A stretch of DNA of 64,000 bases from Halobacteriales archaeon QS_3_64_16 (GTDB lineage: Archaea > Halobacteriota > Halobacteria > Halobacteriales > Halococcaceae). Made by a program: the position numbers and the translations under genes. Below the pieces are notes generated by a model. It had not been told where the DNA came from, did no database searches, and saw only the letters and a program-made list of their open reading frames with translations. Below, piece by piece: positions 19,267 through 27,852 of this stretch. The stretch covers positions 1 to 64,000 of the forward strand of contig PXRJ01000002.1 of the NCBI GenBank assembly GCA_003021705.1, in the 5' to 3' direction. The first letter of the stretch is position 1; every line of letters begins with the position of its first letter.

Positions 19267-20943
19267 ATGGCGATCGACTACGACGAGGCGGTCGAGGACT
19301 TCGAGTGGGACATTCCTGCTGACTACGACCTCCCCTCGGTGATCGAATCCCACGCCGCCGAGTTCGGCGATCGAGTGGCGATCAAGTTCCTCAGTGCGAC
19401 CGGCGGGCGCAACGAGCGCACCTACGCCGATCTCCACGAGGACGCGAGTCGCTTCGCGAACGCACTGACCGATCTGGGCGTCGAGAAGGGCGATCGCGTC
19501 CTGCATCTGCTCCCCCGGCACCCCGACGTCTTTTCGATCCAGATCGGCGCGCTCGCCGCGGGCGCGATCCTCGTCCCCTGTTCGTCGATGCTCACCGCCG
19601 AGGACATCACCTTCCGAGCGGAGGACTGTGAAGCGAGAACGATCGTCTGTCACGATTCCCTTGTCGATATGGTCGAGCCCGTCTTAGAGGACTCGCCGAT
19701 CGAGCGGGTGATCGTGCTGGGTGGGGCGCGCCGACCGCCCGAGAACCGCCCGGACAGCGTTGTAGATCGGGCCGACACCGATTCGGGTGCGTGGCATTCC
19801 TATTCGGATCTGCTCGCCGACCAGCCCACCGAGTTCAACGGGCCGGCCCTCGACAGCGAGGATTACATGACGATCAACTACACTAGCGGGACGACCGGCC
19901 AACCGAAACCCGTTGCCCACCGCCACCGCTGGATGTACTGCTTCGATCGCGTCAACGGTCCCTACTGGTGGGGCATCGACGAGGAGACCGACCTGGATTC
20001 CGAACTCCTGTGGGCCACCACGGGCACGGGGTGGGCCAAGTGGTTCTGGAGCCCCGTGGGGGTGGCACTCACCACGGGGGCGACCCAACTGATCTACAGT
20101 GGCGAGTTCGAGCCCGAGCGCTTTCTCACCCTCTTGGAGCAGGAAGAAGTCACGAAACTCTGTGCGGTGCCGACCCAGTATCGGATGTTCGCCCAGCGCG
20201 ATCTCTCGGCATACGACCTCTCGCTCACGGACGCGCTCTCGGCGGGCGAACCCCTGAATCGCGAACCCCTCGAGGCGATACAGGAGGCCTTCGAACTCTC
20301 GCCGAGAGACGGTTACGGCCAGACCGAAACGATTGGGTTAGTCCTCAATTACCCCGGCATCGACGTGAAACCGGGTAGCATGGGCCGGCCCGCGCCAGGT
20401 ACCGGCACGACGATCGTCGACGACGCGGGCGAGGAAGTCGAGAACGACGAGATCGGCGAGATCGCCGTCCCAGTAGAGTGTCCCGGCCTGTTCGACGGCT
20501 ACTACGAACGCCCGGATCTGGACGAGGAGACCTTCTCGGGGGATCTCTATCGGACGGGCGACCTGGCGAGTCGCGACGAAGAGGGACATTTCTTCTTCGA
20601 GGGGCGGGCGGACGACATCATCATCTCGGCGGGCTACCGGATCGGTCCCTTCGAGGTCGAGGACGCCCTCGTGGACCACGAGGCGGTCGCGGAGGCTGCG
20701 GCGGTCGCGAGCCCGCAGGAGGAGCGCGGCCAGGTCGTCAAGGCCTATATCGTGCTCGCGGATGACTACGAGGGCTCGGAGGAGCTGACCGAGGAGATCC
20801 AAGAGTACACAAAAGAACGGACGGCACCTTACAAGTACCCCCGACGGATCGAGTACGTCGCGGAACTCCCCAAAACGTCCAGCGGGAAGATCCGTCGGAT
20901 CGAACTGCGTGAGCAGGAAGAAGAGCAGTACGGCGAGAACTGA
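19267..20943 (+). CDS. Acyl-CoA ligase (medium-chain/acetyl-CoA synthetase-like)
   Basis: This complete ANL-superfamily adenylating enzyme has 558 residues. The P-loop is TINYTSGTTGQPKPVAH; the A5 motif YGQTETIGLV; the hinge region LYRTGDLASRDEEGHFFFEGRADD; and the C-terminal catalytic Lys lies in KTSSGKIRRIELRE. The overall pattern (WATTGTGWAKWFWSP, AEIAVPVECPGLF-type) resembles ACSM/medium-chain acyl-CoA ligases more than long-chain FadD. It activates a carboxylic acid to its CoA thioester with ATP, feeding beta-oxidation such as the fusion enzyme at 12317-14281. It follows the dehalogenase by 82 bases. Confidence 0.9.
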   Translation: MAIDYDEAVEDFEWDIPADYDLPSVIESHAAEFGDRVAIKFLSATGGRNERTYADLHEDASRFANALTDLGVEKGDRVLHLLPRHPDVFSIQIGALAAGAILVPCSSMLTAEDITFRAEDCEARTIVCHDSLVDMVEPVLEDSPIERVIVLGGARRPPENRPDSVVDRADTDSGAWHSYSDLLADQPTEFNGPALDSEDYMTINYTSGTTGQPKPVAHRHRWMYCFDRVNGPYWWGIDEETDLDSELLWATTGTGWAKWFWSPVGVALTTGATQLIYSGEFEPERFLTLLEQEEVTKLCAVPTQYRMFAQRDLSAYDLSLTDALSAGEPLNREPLEAIQEAFELSPRDGYGQTETIGLVLNYPGIDVKPGSMGRPAPGTGTTIVDDAGEEVENDEIGEIAVPVECPGLFDGYYERPDLDEETFSGDLYRTGDLASRDEEGHFFFEGRADDIIISAGYRIGPFEVEDALVDHEAVAEAAAVASPQEERGQVVKAYIVLADDYEGSEELTEEIQEYTKERTAPYKYPRRIEYVAELPKTSSGKIRRIELREQEEEQYGEN

Positions 20944-21366
20944 GACCGAGGGCCTCGCGGACTCGGAGGCTCGACAGCGGTCGGCATACTCGACTCCTTT
21001 CTCCGAACGTCCATATACCGAAGCGACCGACCGTAATCCATGCGAGAACGGAACCGACGAACGGCTGCTCGTCCTCACGCACTGACCGGTCTTTTAGCCG
21101 TCCGCTCCTCGCGTTTCGGTCAGTTGCTCCCCTTGCCCGTTCCGTTCGCCCTCCTGCCGATACAGCCGGCGAGTGCTCCGATCGCTGCCACCGATCCCGC
21201 CCCTCGCAGGAAGCGTCGTCGCCCGTCTCCTTCGCCATCAGTCATTGGCCGAGAGCAGCTTCGATCGACGAATAAGCGGCCGGCTCGAATCGTCCAGCCG
21301 GACCGCGAACCGGCAAGGGAAGCACGGACCCACTCCCTTTCTTGCGTTCGTAACCGACGATCGATA
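20944..21366. other. Intergenic region between acyl-CoA ligase and photolyase
   Basis: Apart from the short Tat-lipoprotein-like ORF on the minus strand (21120-21245), I see no gene here. The plus-strand frame of the photolyase stays open across the region, but the translated product (MRERNRRTAARPHALTG...) lacks any similarity to the family and is Arg/Pro rich. No convincing TATA box for the photolyase stands out. Confidence 0.4.
21120..21245 (-). CDS. Short Tat-lipoprotein-like ORF (possibly a truncated lipoprotein)
   Basis: A 41-residue ORF begins MTDGEGDGRRRFLRGAGSVA and continues with IGALAGCIGRRANGTG, ending six residues later. This is a textbook haloarchaeal Tat signal (RRRFLRG), a hydrophobic stretch and a lipobox (LAGC). 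Almost nothing follows the cysteine, so the mature protein would be about 13 residues; the gene may be a relic whose body has been lost, or a true short lipopeptide. It lies in the 423-base gap between the acyl-CoA ligase and photolyase genes, antisense to both. Confidence 0.45.
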   Translation of the reverse strand: MTDGEGDGRRRFLRGAGSVAAIGALAGCIGRRANGTGKGSN

Positions 21367-22911
21367 ATGACTCTCTGGGTGCTCGGCGACCAGCTCACAC
21401 GCACGGCCGGCCCCCTCGCGCGGGCCAACAGTGACGAGCGCGTGCTCATGATCGAGGCCCACGACTTCGCCCGCCGCCACGCCTACCATCCCCACAAGCT
21501 CGTCTCGCTGTTCAGCGCGATGCGTCACTTCCGCGGGGAGCTACGCGAGGCCGGCTACGACGTCGCTTACTACGAAGCCGATACCTTCGCCGAGGGCCTG
21601 GCTGCACATTTTGGGGCCGTTCCCGACGATACTCTCAGGGTCATGCAACCCGCGAGTCACGGGGCGGCCGATCGACTCGTCGATCTCGTCGAAAGGGAGG
21701 GCGGCTCGCTCGATGTCCTCGACAACGAGACCTTTCTCTGCTCGGACGAGCGCTTCGAAGCCTTCGCCGAGAGTGAGGAGGATGGCAAAGACGGGTTCGA
21801 TCACGAGTCCTTTTACCGCATGATGCGCCGCGAGACGGGCTACCTGATGGACGGCGAGGAGCCGGTCGGCGGCGAATGGAACTTCGACGACCGGAACCAG
21901 GAGTTCCCCGGCGAGGAGTACGACCCGCCCGATCCGCCGCGATTCGAGCCCGACGACATCACTGAGGAAGTGATCGAGTGGGTCAGCGAGGAGTTCGACG
22001 ACGGGTACGAGAATTACCCCTACGGCGGCGCGTGGGCCGATCCCGAGGAGTTCTTCTGGCCGGTCACGCGCGATGAGGCCCAGGATGCCTTGGAGTCCTT
22101 CGTCGAGGACCGAATCGGGGAGTTCGGACCCTACCAGGACGCGATGCTCGAGAAGGAGTGGTCGCTCAACCACGCGTTGCTCTCGGTCGCGATCAATCTC
22201 GGGCTCCTCGGTCCCGCCGAGGTCGTCGAGCGGGTCATCGAAGCCTACGAACAGCGGGACCTCCCTCTCAATAGCGTCGAGGGGTTCGTCCGGCAGGTGA
22301 TCGGGTGGCGCGAGTTCATGCGCCATACCTACCGGAAGGACATGCCCGGCCTCGCCGAGGCCAACCAACTGGGCGCTACCGAGGACCTACCTGACTTCTA
22401 CTGGACCGGTGAGACGGAGATGGCCTGTCTGTCCGACGTCATCGAGGGCGTTCGGAAGCGGGGCTACTCCCACCACATCGAGCGACTGATGATCCTCTCG
22501 AATTTCGCGCTCGTCTACGGCGCCGAGCCACAACAGCTCAACGAGTGGTTCCATGCCGCCTACGTCGACGCCTATCACTGGGTGACGACCCCGAACGTGA
22601 TCGAGATGGGTTCATATGGTTCGGGCGTCTTCGCGACGAAGCCGTATGCCGCCTCGGCGAACTATGTCAACAAGATGAGCGACCACTGCTCGGGGTGTGC
22701 CTACGCCCATACGAAGACAATGGGCGAGAACGCCTGTCCGTTCAACGCGCTCTACTGGGATTTCTTGGGGCGCAACGAGGATCGACTCCGGGATAACCAC
22801 CGCATGGGGCTGGTCTATAACCACTGGGATGACAAGGACGAGAACGAACGCGAAGCGATCGCCGATCGAGCCGAAGAGATCCGCGAGCGGGCCGCCGACG
22901 GGGACCTCTGA
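21367..22911 (+). CDS. Iron-sulfur photolyase / cryptochrome (FeS-BCP, PhrB-like)
   Basis: This 514-residue protein belongs to the iron-sulfur bacterial cryptochrome/photolyase group. The N-terminal domain starts LWVLGDQLTRTAGPL, and continues HPHKLVSLFSAMRHF. The C-terminal FAD domain includes VEGFVRQVIGWREFMRHTYR and GYSHHIERLMILSNFAL. The four cysteines expected to bind a [4Fe-4S] cluster are seen: one in TEMACLSDV, then CSGCAY and ENACPFNALYWDFL. Relatives such as PhrB repair (6-4) photoproducts. The start chosen (ATG 21367) gives MTLWVLGDQL, the family N-terminus. With the DASH enzyme at 7826 the window encodes two photolyases of different classes, useful for a sun-exposed halophile. Confidence 0.93.
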   Translation: MTLWVLGDQLTRTAGPLARANSDERVLMIEAHDFARRHAYHPHKLVSLFSAMRHFRGELREAGYDVAYYEADTFAEGLAAHFGAVPDDTLRVMQPASHGAADRLVDLVEREGGSLDVLDNETFLCSDERFEAFAESEEDGKDGFDHESFYRMMRRETGYLMDGEEPVGGEWNFDDRNQEFPGEEYDPPDPPRFEPDDITEEVIEWVSEEFDDGYENYPYGGAWADPEEFFWPVTRDEAQDALESFVEDRIGEFGPYQDAMLEKEWSLNHALLSVAINLGLLGPAEVVERVIEAYEQRDLPLNSVEGFVRQVIGWREFMRHTYRKDMPGLAEANQLGATEDLPDFYWTGETEMACLSDVIEGVRKRGYSHHIERLMILSNFALVYGAEPQQLNEWFHAAYVDAYHWVTTPNVIEMGSYGSGVFATKPYAASANYVNKMSDHCSGCAYAHTKTMGENACPFNALYWDFLGRNEDRLRDNHRMGLVYNHWDDKDENEREAIADRAEEIRERAADGDL

Positions 22912-23086
22912 GAGATCGCACCGGCTCCGCTCGCCTACCGCTGCGCTCACGATACTCCGGATTGCTATCTCAACCCGGCTCCCTATCCGTGAGGGATAGA
23001 AAAATCGATAGAAGCGACGCTACCGTAGCCCGGTTCCGCTCGCCACAACCGTTAGATAGCTACGGACGGAAGAACTACATTCGACA

Positions 23087-24211
23087 GTGCCCCTCGACTC
23101 CAACCGTACTCGATCGCCTCCCGTGAATCCGGCTACGACCGACGACGACAGCGACGGGAGTGTCGCCGACGACGCTGATAAGGGCCAGAGCGGGGGCGAG
23201 CGGTGGCTGGTTCTCAACCCCGTGAGCGGGGACGGCACGCACGTCGATCAGGTCCATCGCCTCGCCGCCGATCGAGGGGTTCGCGTCCTAGAGACCGAGG
23301 GCGACGGCGACGCCGCGGCCTTCGCTCGGGAGGCAGTCGCCGAGGGTGTCGACGAACTCGCGGTCTGTGGGGGCGACGGCACGCTCCAGGAAGTGCTGGT
23401 CGGCCTCCATTCGGTCGGCGCGATCCGGTCGCGATCGGAGGACGCGATCGATCGCGTGGCGGCGATTCACGGGGCTACCGGCAGCGCCAAAGACGGTATC
23501 GACTTAGAGACTACTGACCCGGAAGCAACCGACCCGCCGGTACTCTGTGTGATCCCGGCCGGGACGGCGAACATCTTCGCGACGGACATGGGAGTCGAGA
23601 GCATCGAGGCGGGCTTTTCAGTGTTCGATAGCGGCGAGGTGCGCCGCCTCGACGTCGGCGTAGCCGATGGCGAGCCGTTCATGAAGTCCTGTATCGCCGG
23701 GCTGACCGCCGATACGAGTTCGGCGACCTCCGACGAACTCAAGGAACGCTTCGGCTCGCTTGCCTTCGTCATCACGGGCGTCGAACGCGCTTCGCAGTTC
23801 GAGCCCCTTGACGTCGCGATCGAGGTCAGCGGTGCGGAGGGCAAGTGGTCCTACAGCGGCGAGACGCTCTGTCTGGTCATCGGGAACGCTCGGCGCTATG
23901 CCGGTCGGCTCGGCCAGGCGAACGTCGAGGACGGCCTGTTAGACGTCACGCTCGTCGAGGAGATGCCCCCCGGGGACGTGGTCGCCGAAGCTATCGAGCG
24001 TCAGTTGCTCGGCCGCGAGACCGATAACGTCACTCGCCTCCAAGCCCGCCGTATCGGCATCGAGGCGACCAGTGAGAACCCCATCGAGTTCAGCCTTGAC
24101 GGCGAGATCGCCAGCCACGACCGTCTCGATATCACCGTTCGTCACCAAGCGATTCCGGTTCGCGTTGGCCCGGCCTACGATCCCGACCCGGAGGACCCGG
24201 ACCACCCCTAA
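23087..24211 (+). CDS. Diacylglycerol kinase-catalytic family protein (YegS/BmrU-like)
   Basis: This protein, up to 374 residues with a GTG start, carries a DAGK catalytic domain. The motifs are LVLNPVSGDG at the beginning of the domain, AVCGGDGTLQEVLVGLHS (ATP-binding GGDGT), and CVIPAGTANIFATDMGV. The N-terminal 35 residues are a polar acidic extension, and an in-frame GTG near 23123 is an alternative start. It would phosphorylate a lipid or sphingoid-like diacyl/ether glycerol, or a related NAD kinase-fold substrate; haloarchaeal lipids being ether-linked, the actual substrate is unclear. It stands alone. Confidence 0.85.
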   Translation: MPLDSNRTRSPPVNPATTDDDSDGSVADDADKGQSGGERWLVLNPVSGDGTHVDQVHRLAADRGVRVLETEGDGDAAAFAREAVAEGVDELAVCGGDGTLQEVLVGLHSVGAIRSRSEDAIDRVAAIHGATGSAKDGIDLETTDPEATDPPVLCVIPAGTANIFATDMGVESIEAGFSVFDSGEVRRLDVGVADGEPFMKSCIAGLTADTSSATSDELKERFGSLAFVITGVERASQFEPLDVAIEVSGAEGKWSYSGETLCLVIGNARRYAGRLGQANVEDGLLDVTLVEEMPPGDVVAEAIERQLLGRETDNVTRLQARRIGIEATSENPIEFSLDGEIASHDRLDITVRHQAIPVRVGPAYDPDPEDPDHP

Positions 24212-24379
24212 GCGGATCGACTCGTTCGCTGGTTCGATCGTTTCCCGTCGGACCCGGATGGTTCCGGCATCGATTTCAGGAAATTTGTCGTACGAGCCGA
24301 CGATACTATGCCTTTTGTTGTCCCCCGTCGATCTCCTCTACTCGATTCGTTATGAGCGTTCCTCGCGTAGAGTAAGTCC

Positions 24380-24955
24380 ATGACCGACGTTCGAGACAGC
24401 GTTATCGAGGAGTTGACCCACCGCGGACGGAACTTGCTTCTGACCGAGTTGCTGCGCTCGATCGAGCGCAAGCACCCGAGCGACGGGCCAGGGGTCACTC
24501 GAGAGACGATCGCGGCCTACGGCGATCAATTGGCCGCCGAACCGGACTTCGCGTTCGATACCGAGGATCTGTTAGAGACGATCGACGAGGCACGCATCGA
24601 CGCCGAGACCTGGGTCGGCGACGACGTTCTCTACCAGGTCGGCGACGGGGACGAGGATCGTCTCAGCGCGTATCCACGCGGGTGGCACGATCGCCTCGGC
24701 GGTGAGACTGACGTCCGGGAGTACGTCGAGTACTTGGAGAGCGACGAGTCGGGCTTTGCCGACGATAGTCCCCGGGGCGGGCGCGGGAGCGGGATCGATC
24801 AGCCGACGCTACTCGAAGTCGTCTCGGTGCTCGGAAACATCGAACGGGAGACTGTTAGAGCCCAGATCGCAGACCGACGCGCCGAGGGCCAAATCGAGCA
24901 ATCCGCCGACCAGCACCCCGACGCACGGGTCGAACTCGATCGCTCGAGTACGTAG
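24380..24955 (+). CDS. Hypothetical haloarchaeal protein (helical, acidic)
   Basis: This 191-residue protein was not recognised. It is soluble, strongly acidic and predominantly helical by appearance; the start MTDVRDSVIEELTHRGRN is preceded by an AT-richer stretch (about 24295-24360). The C-terminal part (about 135-180, LLEVVSVLGNIERETVRAQIADRRAEGQIEQ) resembles a small winged-helix or helical bundle. Codon use is typical of the genome, which supports expression. It is convergent with the Lrp/TRASH gene, 41 bases apart. Confidence 0.7.
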   Translation: MTDVRDSVIEELTHRGRNLLLTELLRSIERKHPSDGPGVTRETIAAYGDQLAAEPDFAFDTEDLLETIDEARIDAETWVGDDVLYQVGDGDEDRLSAYPRGWHDRLGGETDVREYVEYLESDESGFADDSPRGGRGSGIDQPTLLEVVSVLGNIERETVRAQIADRRAEGQIEQSADQHPDARVELDRSST

Positions 24956-24996
24956 TTCCTTCTTCGACCACCGATAGAGACGCTCGATCGGAAGCG

Positions 24997-25590
24997 TCAG
25001 CCGGCGGCGTCGGCGTGGTCGGCGTATCGGTCCTCGAACCGCGTCTCACAGGAGGGACAACAGAAGCGATAACGCGTCCCATCGATGCGCGTCGCGGTTC
25101 CTTCGCTCGTCACGGTGTTGCCACACTCCGCACACGAGAGCGCGAAGTCAGTCTCGCCGATCGCGGGGGTAAAGTCCGCGTCGGCGAGCAAGGAGACGTC
25201 GTACTCGCGGACCTCTTCCATCGGCACGGTCGCGAGCAGCCACTCCCGGACGTCCTCGGTGGGAACGGTCGCGTGAAAGACCAGCTGGGAGTCGGCCGTC
25301 ACGAAGAGCTCTTCGACCGCCCCGGCGTCCCGAAGGGCCTCCCGGACGTCTTCGAGTGCCGTCGGAGCGACGTCTAGGGTGAGGAGTACCGGGACGCCCC
25401 CGCGCAACTGCGAGCGATCGACGTCGAGGGTAAAGCGCCGTATCACGCCGGCCTCGCGCAGTCGATCGATCCGGTTCGAGACCGCCGGCGGGGAGAGAGA
25501 CACCGCCGCGGCGATCTCGCTGTAGGGCCGGCGGGCGTCCTCTACGAGCAAACGGAGCACCTCCATGTCGGTCTCGTCGAGTTCCTCCAT
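24997..25590 (-). CDS. Lrp/AsnC-family regulator with C-terminal TRASH metal-binding domain
   Basis: This transcription regulator has 197 residues. The AsnC-type winged helix comes first (LDETDMEVLRLLVEDARRPY, SLSPPAVSNRIDRLREAGVI), followed by the ligand-sensing RAM-like middle (GGVPVLLTLDVAP...). The C-terminal TRASH motif is CAECGNTV...YRFCCPSCETRFEDRY, a cysteine pattern proposed to sense heavy metals such as copper. In haloarchaea this architecture is commonly linked to copper homeostasis, but no copper ATPase or chaperone gene is adjacent here. The gene starts with ATG 25590. Confidence 0.9.
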   Translation of the reverse strand: MEELDETDMEVLRLLVEDARRPYSEIAAAVSLSPPAVSNRIDRLREAGVIRRFTLDVDRSQLRGGVPVLLTLDVAPTALEDVREALRDAGAVEELFVTADSQLVFHATVPTEDVREWLLATVPMEEVREYDVSLLADADFTPAIGETDFALSCAECGNTVTSEGTATRIDGTRYRFCCPSCETRFEDRYADHADAAG

Positions 25591-25903
25591 AGGTTACACT
25601 TGACGCGAACCGGTAATACGGCTTCGGCTACGAACCACGATCACCGAACCCGAGCGTCGCTCACCGCTTGTGTTCTTCGGTACTTCGTCCCGAACGCTTT
25701 CGAACCCGAAATTCGGGTGGGTTCGACGTAGTACCACGAACCGACGACTCTATTCGACCGAGCGCCCGTAGTATGTCTATGACTAAGACGCCAGTCACCG
25801 CCACGCGCCGTATGGGCCGCGTGACGGCCGCCAGGAGGAGGGTTCGAGAGCCCGAGGGCTCCTCGGCAGCTACCGATTCCGGGGTCCTCACGGCACCTAT
25901 CCG
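25591..25903. promoter_or_regulatory. Intergenic region with a perfect 13-base palindrome
   Basis: This region separates the minus-strand Lrp/TRASH gene from the plus-strand methyltransferase. A palindrome CCCGAAATTCGGG lies at 25705-25717, with outer GAACCC/GGGTTC-like flanks that extend partial symmetry. It could be an operator for the divergent genes. A candidate small ORF (25773-25907) is listed separately. Nothing else is seen. Confidence 0.4.
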
Positions 25904-25907
25904 GTGA
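25773..25907 (+). CDS. Candidate 44-residue basic ORF overlapping the methyltransferase start
   Basis: A short ORF, beginning MSMTKTPVTATRRMGRVTA, ends at TGA 25905-25907, which overlaps the GTG start of the methyltransferase (GTGA). Third positions are mostly G or C. The overlap is typical of coupled genes. However, the peptide is Arg-rich and unlike the acidic haloarchaeal norm, no family is recognised, and the start could instead belong to non-coding leader. It is only weakly supported. Confidence 0.25.
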   Translation: MSMTKTPVTATRRMGRVTAARRRVREPEGSSAATDSGVLTAPIR

Positions 25908-26659
25908 CCCGAACCCGACGGCCCCTCTCGTCGCTACTGAAACAACTGGCTACGACGCCGGTGTCTGACGCCCGATCGCTCCTGTCCCGCTTTCCGTCCG
26001 GTTTCGCGTCCGACGACCGAAGTGAGCACGGCCGCCGGGTCTATGACTTCTGGAGCGAACACCGCGGACTCTACGATGCCTTCCTCGATCTGGCGCTCTT
26101 CGGGCGCGAGGGGAGAGCGCGCCGACGAGCCCTCTCGGTACTCGATCTCGATGCCGGCAAGCGCGTTCTCGACCTCGGGTGTGGTCCTGGGGTCAACTTT
26201 GACGCGCTCGCCGAGCGGGTCGGTCCTGCGGGCAGGGTCGTCGGCCTCGATTCCAGCCGCGGGATGGTCCGGGCGGCACGCAAGCGGGCAGCGCGGGCGC
26301 CCGCGCCGACGGCCGTTCTGTGGGGTGACGCGACGACCCTGCCGACGCGGAAGAACTCCTTTGACGCCGCTTACGCGACGCTCTCGCTCAGTGCCATGCC
26401 CGATCCCGAGTCCGCCATCGAGAACCTACACGAAGTCCTTCGTCCGGGCGGTCGGCTGGTCGTCTTGGACGCTCGCCCTTTTCGGACAGGGGCCTGGCGC
26501 GCGCTGAACCCGATCGTCGTCCCGCCCGCGACCTACGCGACGAACTGGTATCCCGAAGCCGACATTCCAGGAGCGATCCGCCGGACGTTCGCGGACGCGG
26601 CGTGTTGGAGGACGAACGCGGGGTCGCTCTACGTCGCGACCGGCCGGAAAAGCGAGTAG
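25904..26659 (+). CDS. Class I SAM-dependent methyltransferase
   Basis: This methyltransferase has 251 residues. The SAM-binding motif I, KRVLDLGCGPGVNFDALAER, is followed by VVGLDSSRGMVRAARKRAA (motif II region), WGDATTLPTRKNSFDAAYAT (motif III) and HEVLRPGGRLVVLD, as in UbiE/Coq5-like enzymes. The N-terminal 45 residues are basic/polar and lie ahead of RRVYDFWSEHRGLYDAFLDLA. The GTG start at 25904 is the only one available near the upstream stop; a start further in is possible. The substrate is unknown; it may be a quinone, lipid or small molecule. Confidence 0.85.
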   Translation: MTRTRRPLSSLLKQLATTPVSDARSLLSRFPSGFASDDRSEHGRRVYDFWSEHRGLYDAFLDLALFGREGRARRRALSVLDLDAGKRVLDLGCGPGVNFDALAERVGPAGRVVGLDSSRGMVRAARKRAARAPAPTAVLWGDATTLPTRKNSFDAAYATLSLSAMPDPESAIENLHEVLRPGGRLVVLDARPFRTGAWRALNPIVVPPATYATNWYPEADIPGAIRRTFADAACWRTNAGSLYVATGRKSE

Positions 26660-26760
26660 TCCGACTCGCTACCGAACCCACCGAGGCGCTCGACGCTGAC
26701 CGCGATACTCCCGACTGGGCCGGCGGGGCCGACGCCCGGACCGACACCGAAGTACGCCAT
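26629..26760 (-). CDS. Candidate 43-residue ORF with own TATA box
   Basis: An ORF beginning MAYFGVGPGVGPAGPVGSIA has strong G/C in third positions throughout. A TATA-like TATATATAG is found on the minus strand at about 26864-26872, roughly 105 bases upstream of the ATG. The C-terminal 11 codons overlap the methyltransferase end in antisense. No family is recognised. Length and composition do not allow a firm call. Confidence 0.3.
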   Translation of the reverse strand: MAYFGVGPGVGPAGPVGSIAVSVERLGGFGSESDYSLFRPVAT

Positions 26761-27197
26761 GTTCGAGGTGTGCTCGCGCGATCGGCGAGCGCGGGCGGGC
26801 GGCCCTCCGACCCGGCAGGTGCGGCCGGCGTCGAGCGCATATCGACGGACGTCCGGTAGCCCCCTATATATACGGACCCCGACCGATCGCCGACGACGCC
26901 TTCCCACCGAGCAGACGGACCCGAACGCTACCATCTCCGCTTCTATCCCACCCGACATCGTCCCGCCCGTGCTCACCTCACTCGGACCGGGTTTTAATTG
27001 CTGGTTAAGCGGACTACCGACCCCGTTCAGTTGCGTTCGGCTGCGCGAACCGGAAGGAGCTCTCTCGGCGGTGCTAATCGCTCGTGGAACTTCGCTTCCA
27101 GCTCTCCTCGGAGCTATTAGACAAGTGACTGTACGGTCTCTATACTAGCGTCCATGATCGCATCGAGCGAACTCACGAGACCGGCGAGGTCGGTTCG
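26660..27197. other. 538-base gap, mostly non-coding
   Basis: Besides the doubtful minus-strand small ORF (26629-26760), no gene is found. A symmetric TATATATA element at about 26864-26871 could drive either strand. A second AT-rich word, TTTTAATTGCTGGTTAA, at about 26992-27008, is the most likely promoter region for a plus-strand transcript reaching the DUF7344 gene at 27198, though it is about 190 bases away. Confidence 0.4.
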
Positions 27198-27767
27198 ATG
27201 AGCGTTCCCTCGATGGGTACCGAGGGCACGGAGTCTACCCTCTCGCGCGAGGCCACCTTCGAGATCCTGAGCAGCGAGCGCCGCCGGCGCGTGCTCCAAT
27301 ACCTGCTCGACGTCGCCGACCAGGCGACCCTGCGGGACCTCTCGCGGACGCTCGCCGCCTGGGAGAACGACGTCAGTACCGCCGCCGTTACCGGCCAGCA
27401 GCGAAAGCGCGTCTACACCGCGCTCAAGCAGTTCCACCTGCCGAAGATGGATCGAGTAGATGTAATCGAGTACGACGACGACCGCGGGACGGTCAAACTC
27501 GCCGAGGCCGCCCAGAATCTCCGGGTCTATCTCGAGGTCGTCCCTGAGAAAGAGATCCCCTGGAGCGAGTACTATCTGGGGTTGGGCGCGGTCTCCTCGG
27601 CGGCCGTCGCCGCCGCCTGGATGGGCGCGCTCCCCCTCGGCGTCGCCCCGGGTCTCTTCTTGGCGGGGCTGATCGCACTCGCCCTCACGGTCTCGAGTGC
27701 CGTACACGTCTACAACAATCGCCAGCATCGTCTCGAAGACCGACGCCCACTGATCGAGAGTGGCTGA
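27198..27767 (+). CDS. DUF7344-type winged-helix regulator with C-terminal membrane segments (second copy)
   Basis: This regulator has 189 residues and the same design as the protein at 7122: an N-terminal winged helix with ILSSERRRRVLQYLLDVADQ and KRVYTALKQFHLPKMDRVDV, then two hydrophobic C-terminal helices (about residues 125-170: YLGLGAVSSAAVAAAWMGA, GLFLAGLIALALTVSSAV). A membrane-tethered DNA-binding role is inferred. Targets are unknown. It is a solitary gene, convergent with the AhpD-like gene. Confidence 0.8.
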   Translation: MSVPSMGTEGTESTLSREATFEILSSERRRRVLQYLLDVADQATLRDLSRTLAAWENDVSTAAVTGQQRKRVYTALKQFHLPKMDRVDVIEYDDDRGTVKLAEAAQNLRVYLEVVPEKEIPWSEYYLGLGAVSSAAVAAAWMGALPLGVAPGLFLAGLIALALTVSSAVHVYNNRQHRLEDRRPLIESG

Positions 27768-27852
27768 GGCGAGTTAGGCCGGCTCTCGGTCGTTCGCCGA
27801 TCGGGAGCGGATCGACCACTGTGAAGTGCGATGCCCCCCTCGCCTTTCGCCC

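Noticed and set aside
21040-21366. Plus-strand extension ahead of the iron-sulfur photolyase (623-residue version)
   Set aside because: The added residues are Arg/Pro-rich with no family similarity, and the family N-terminus starts exactly at ATG 21367.
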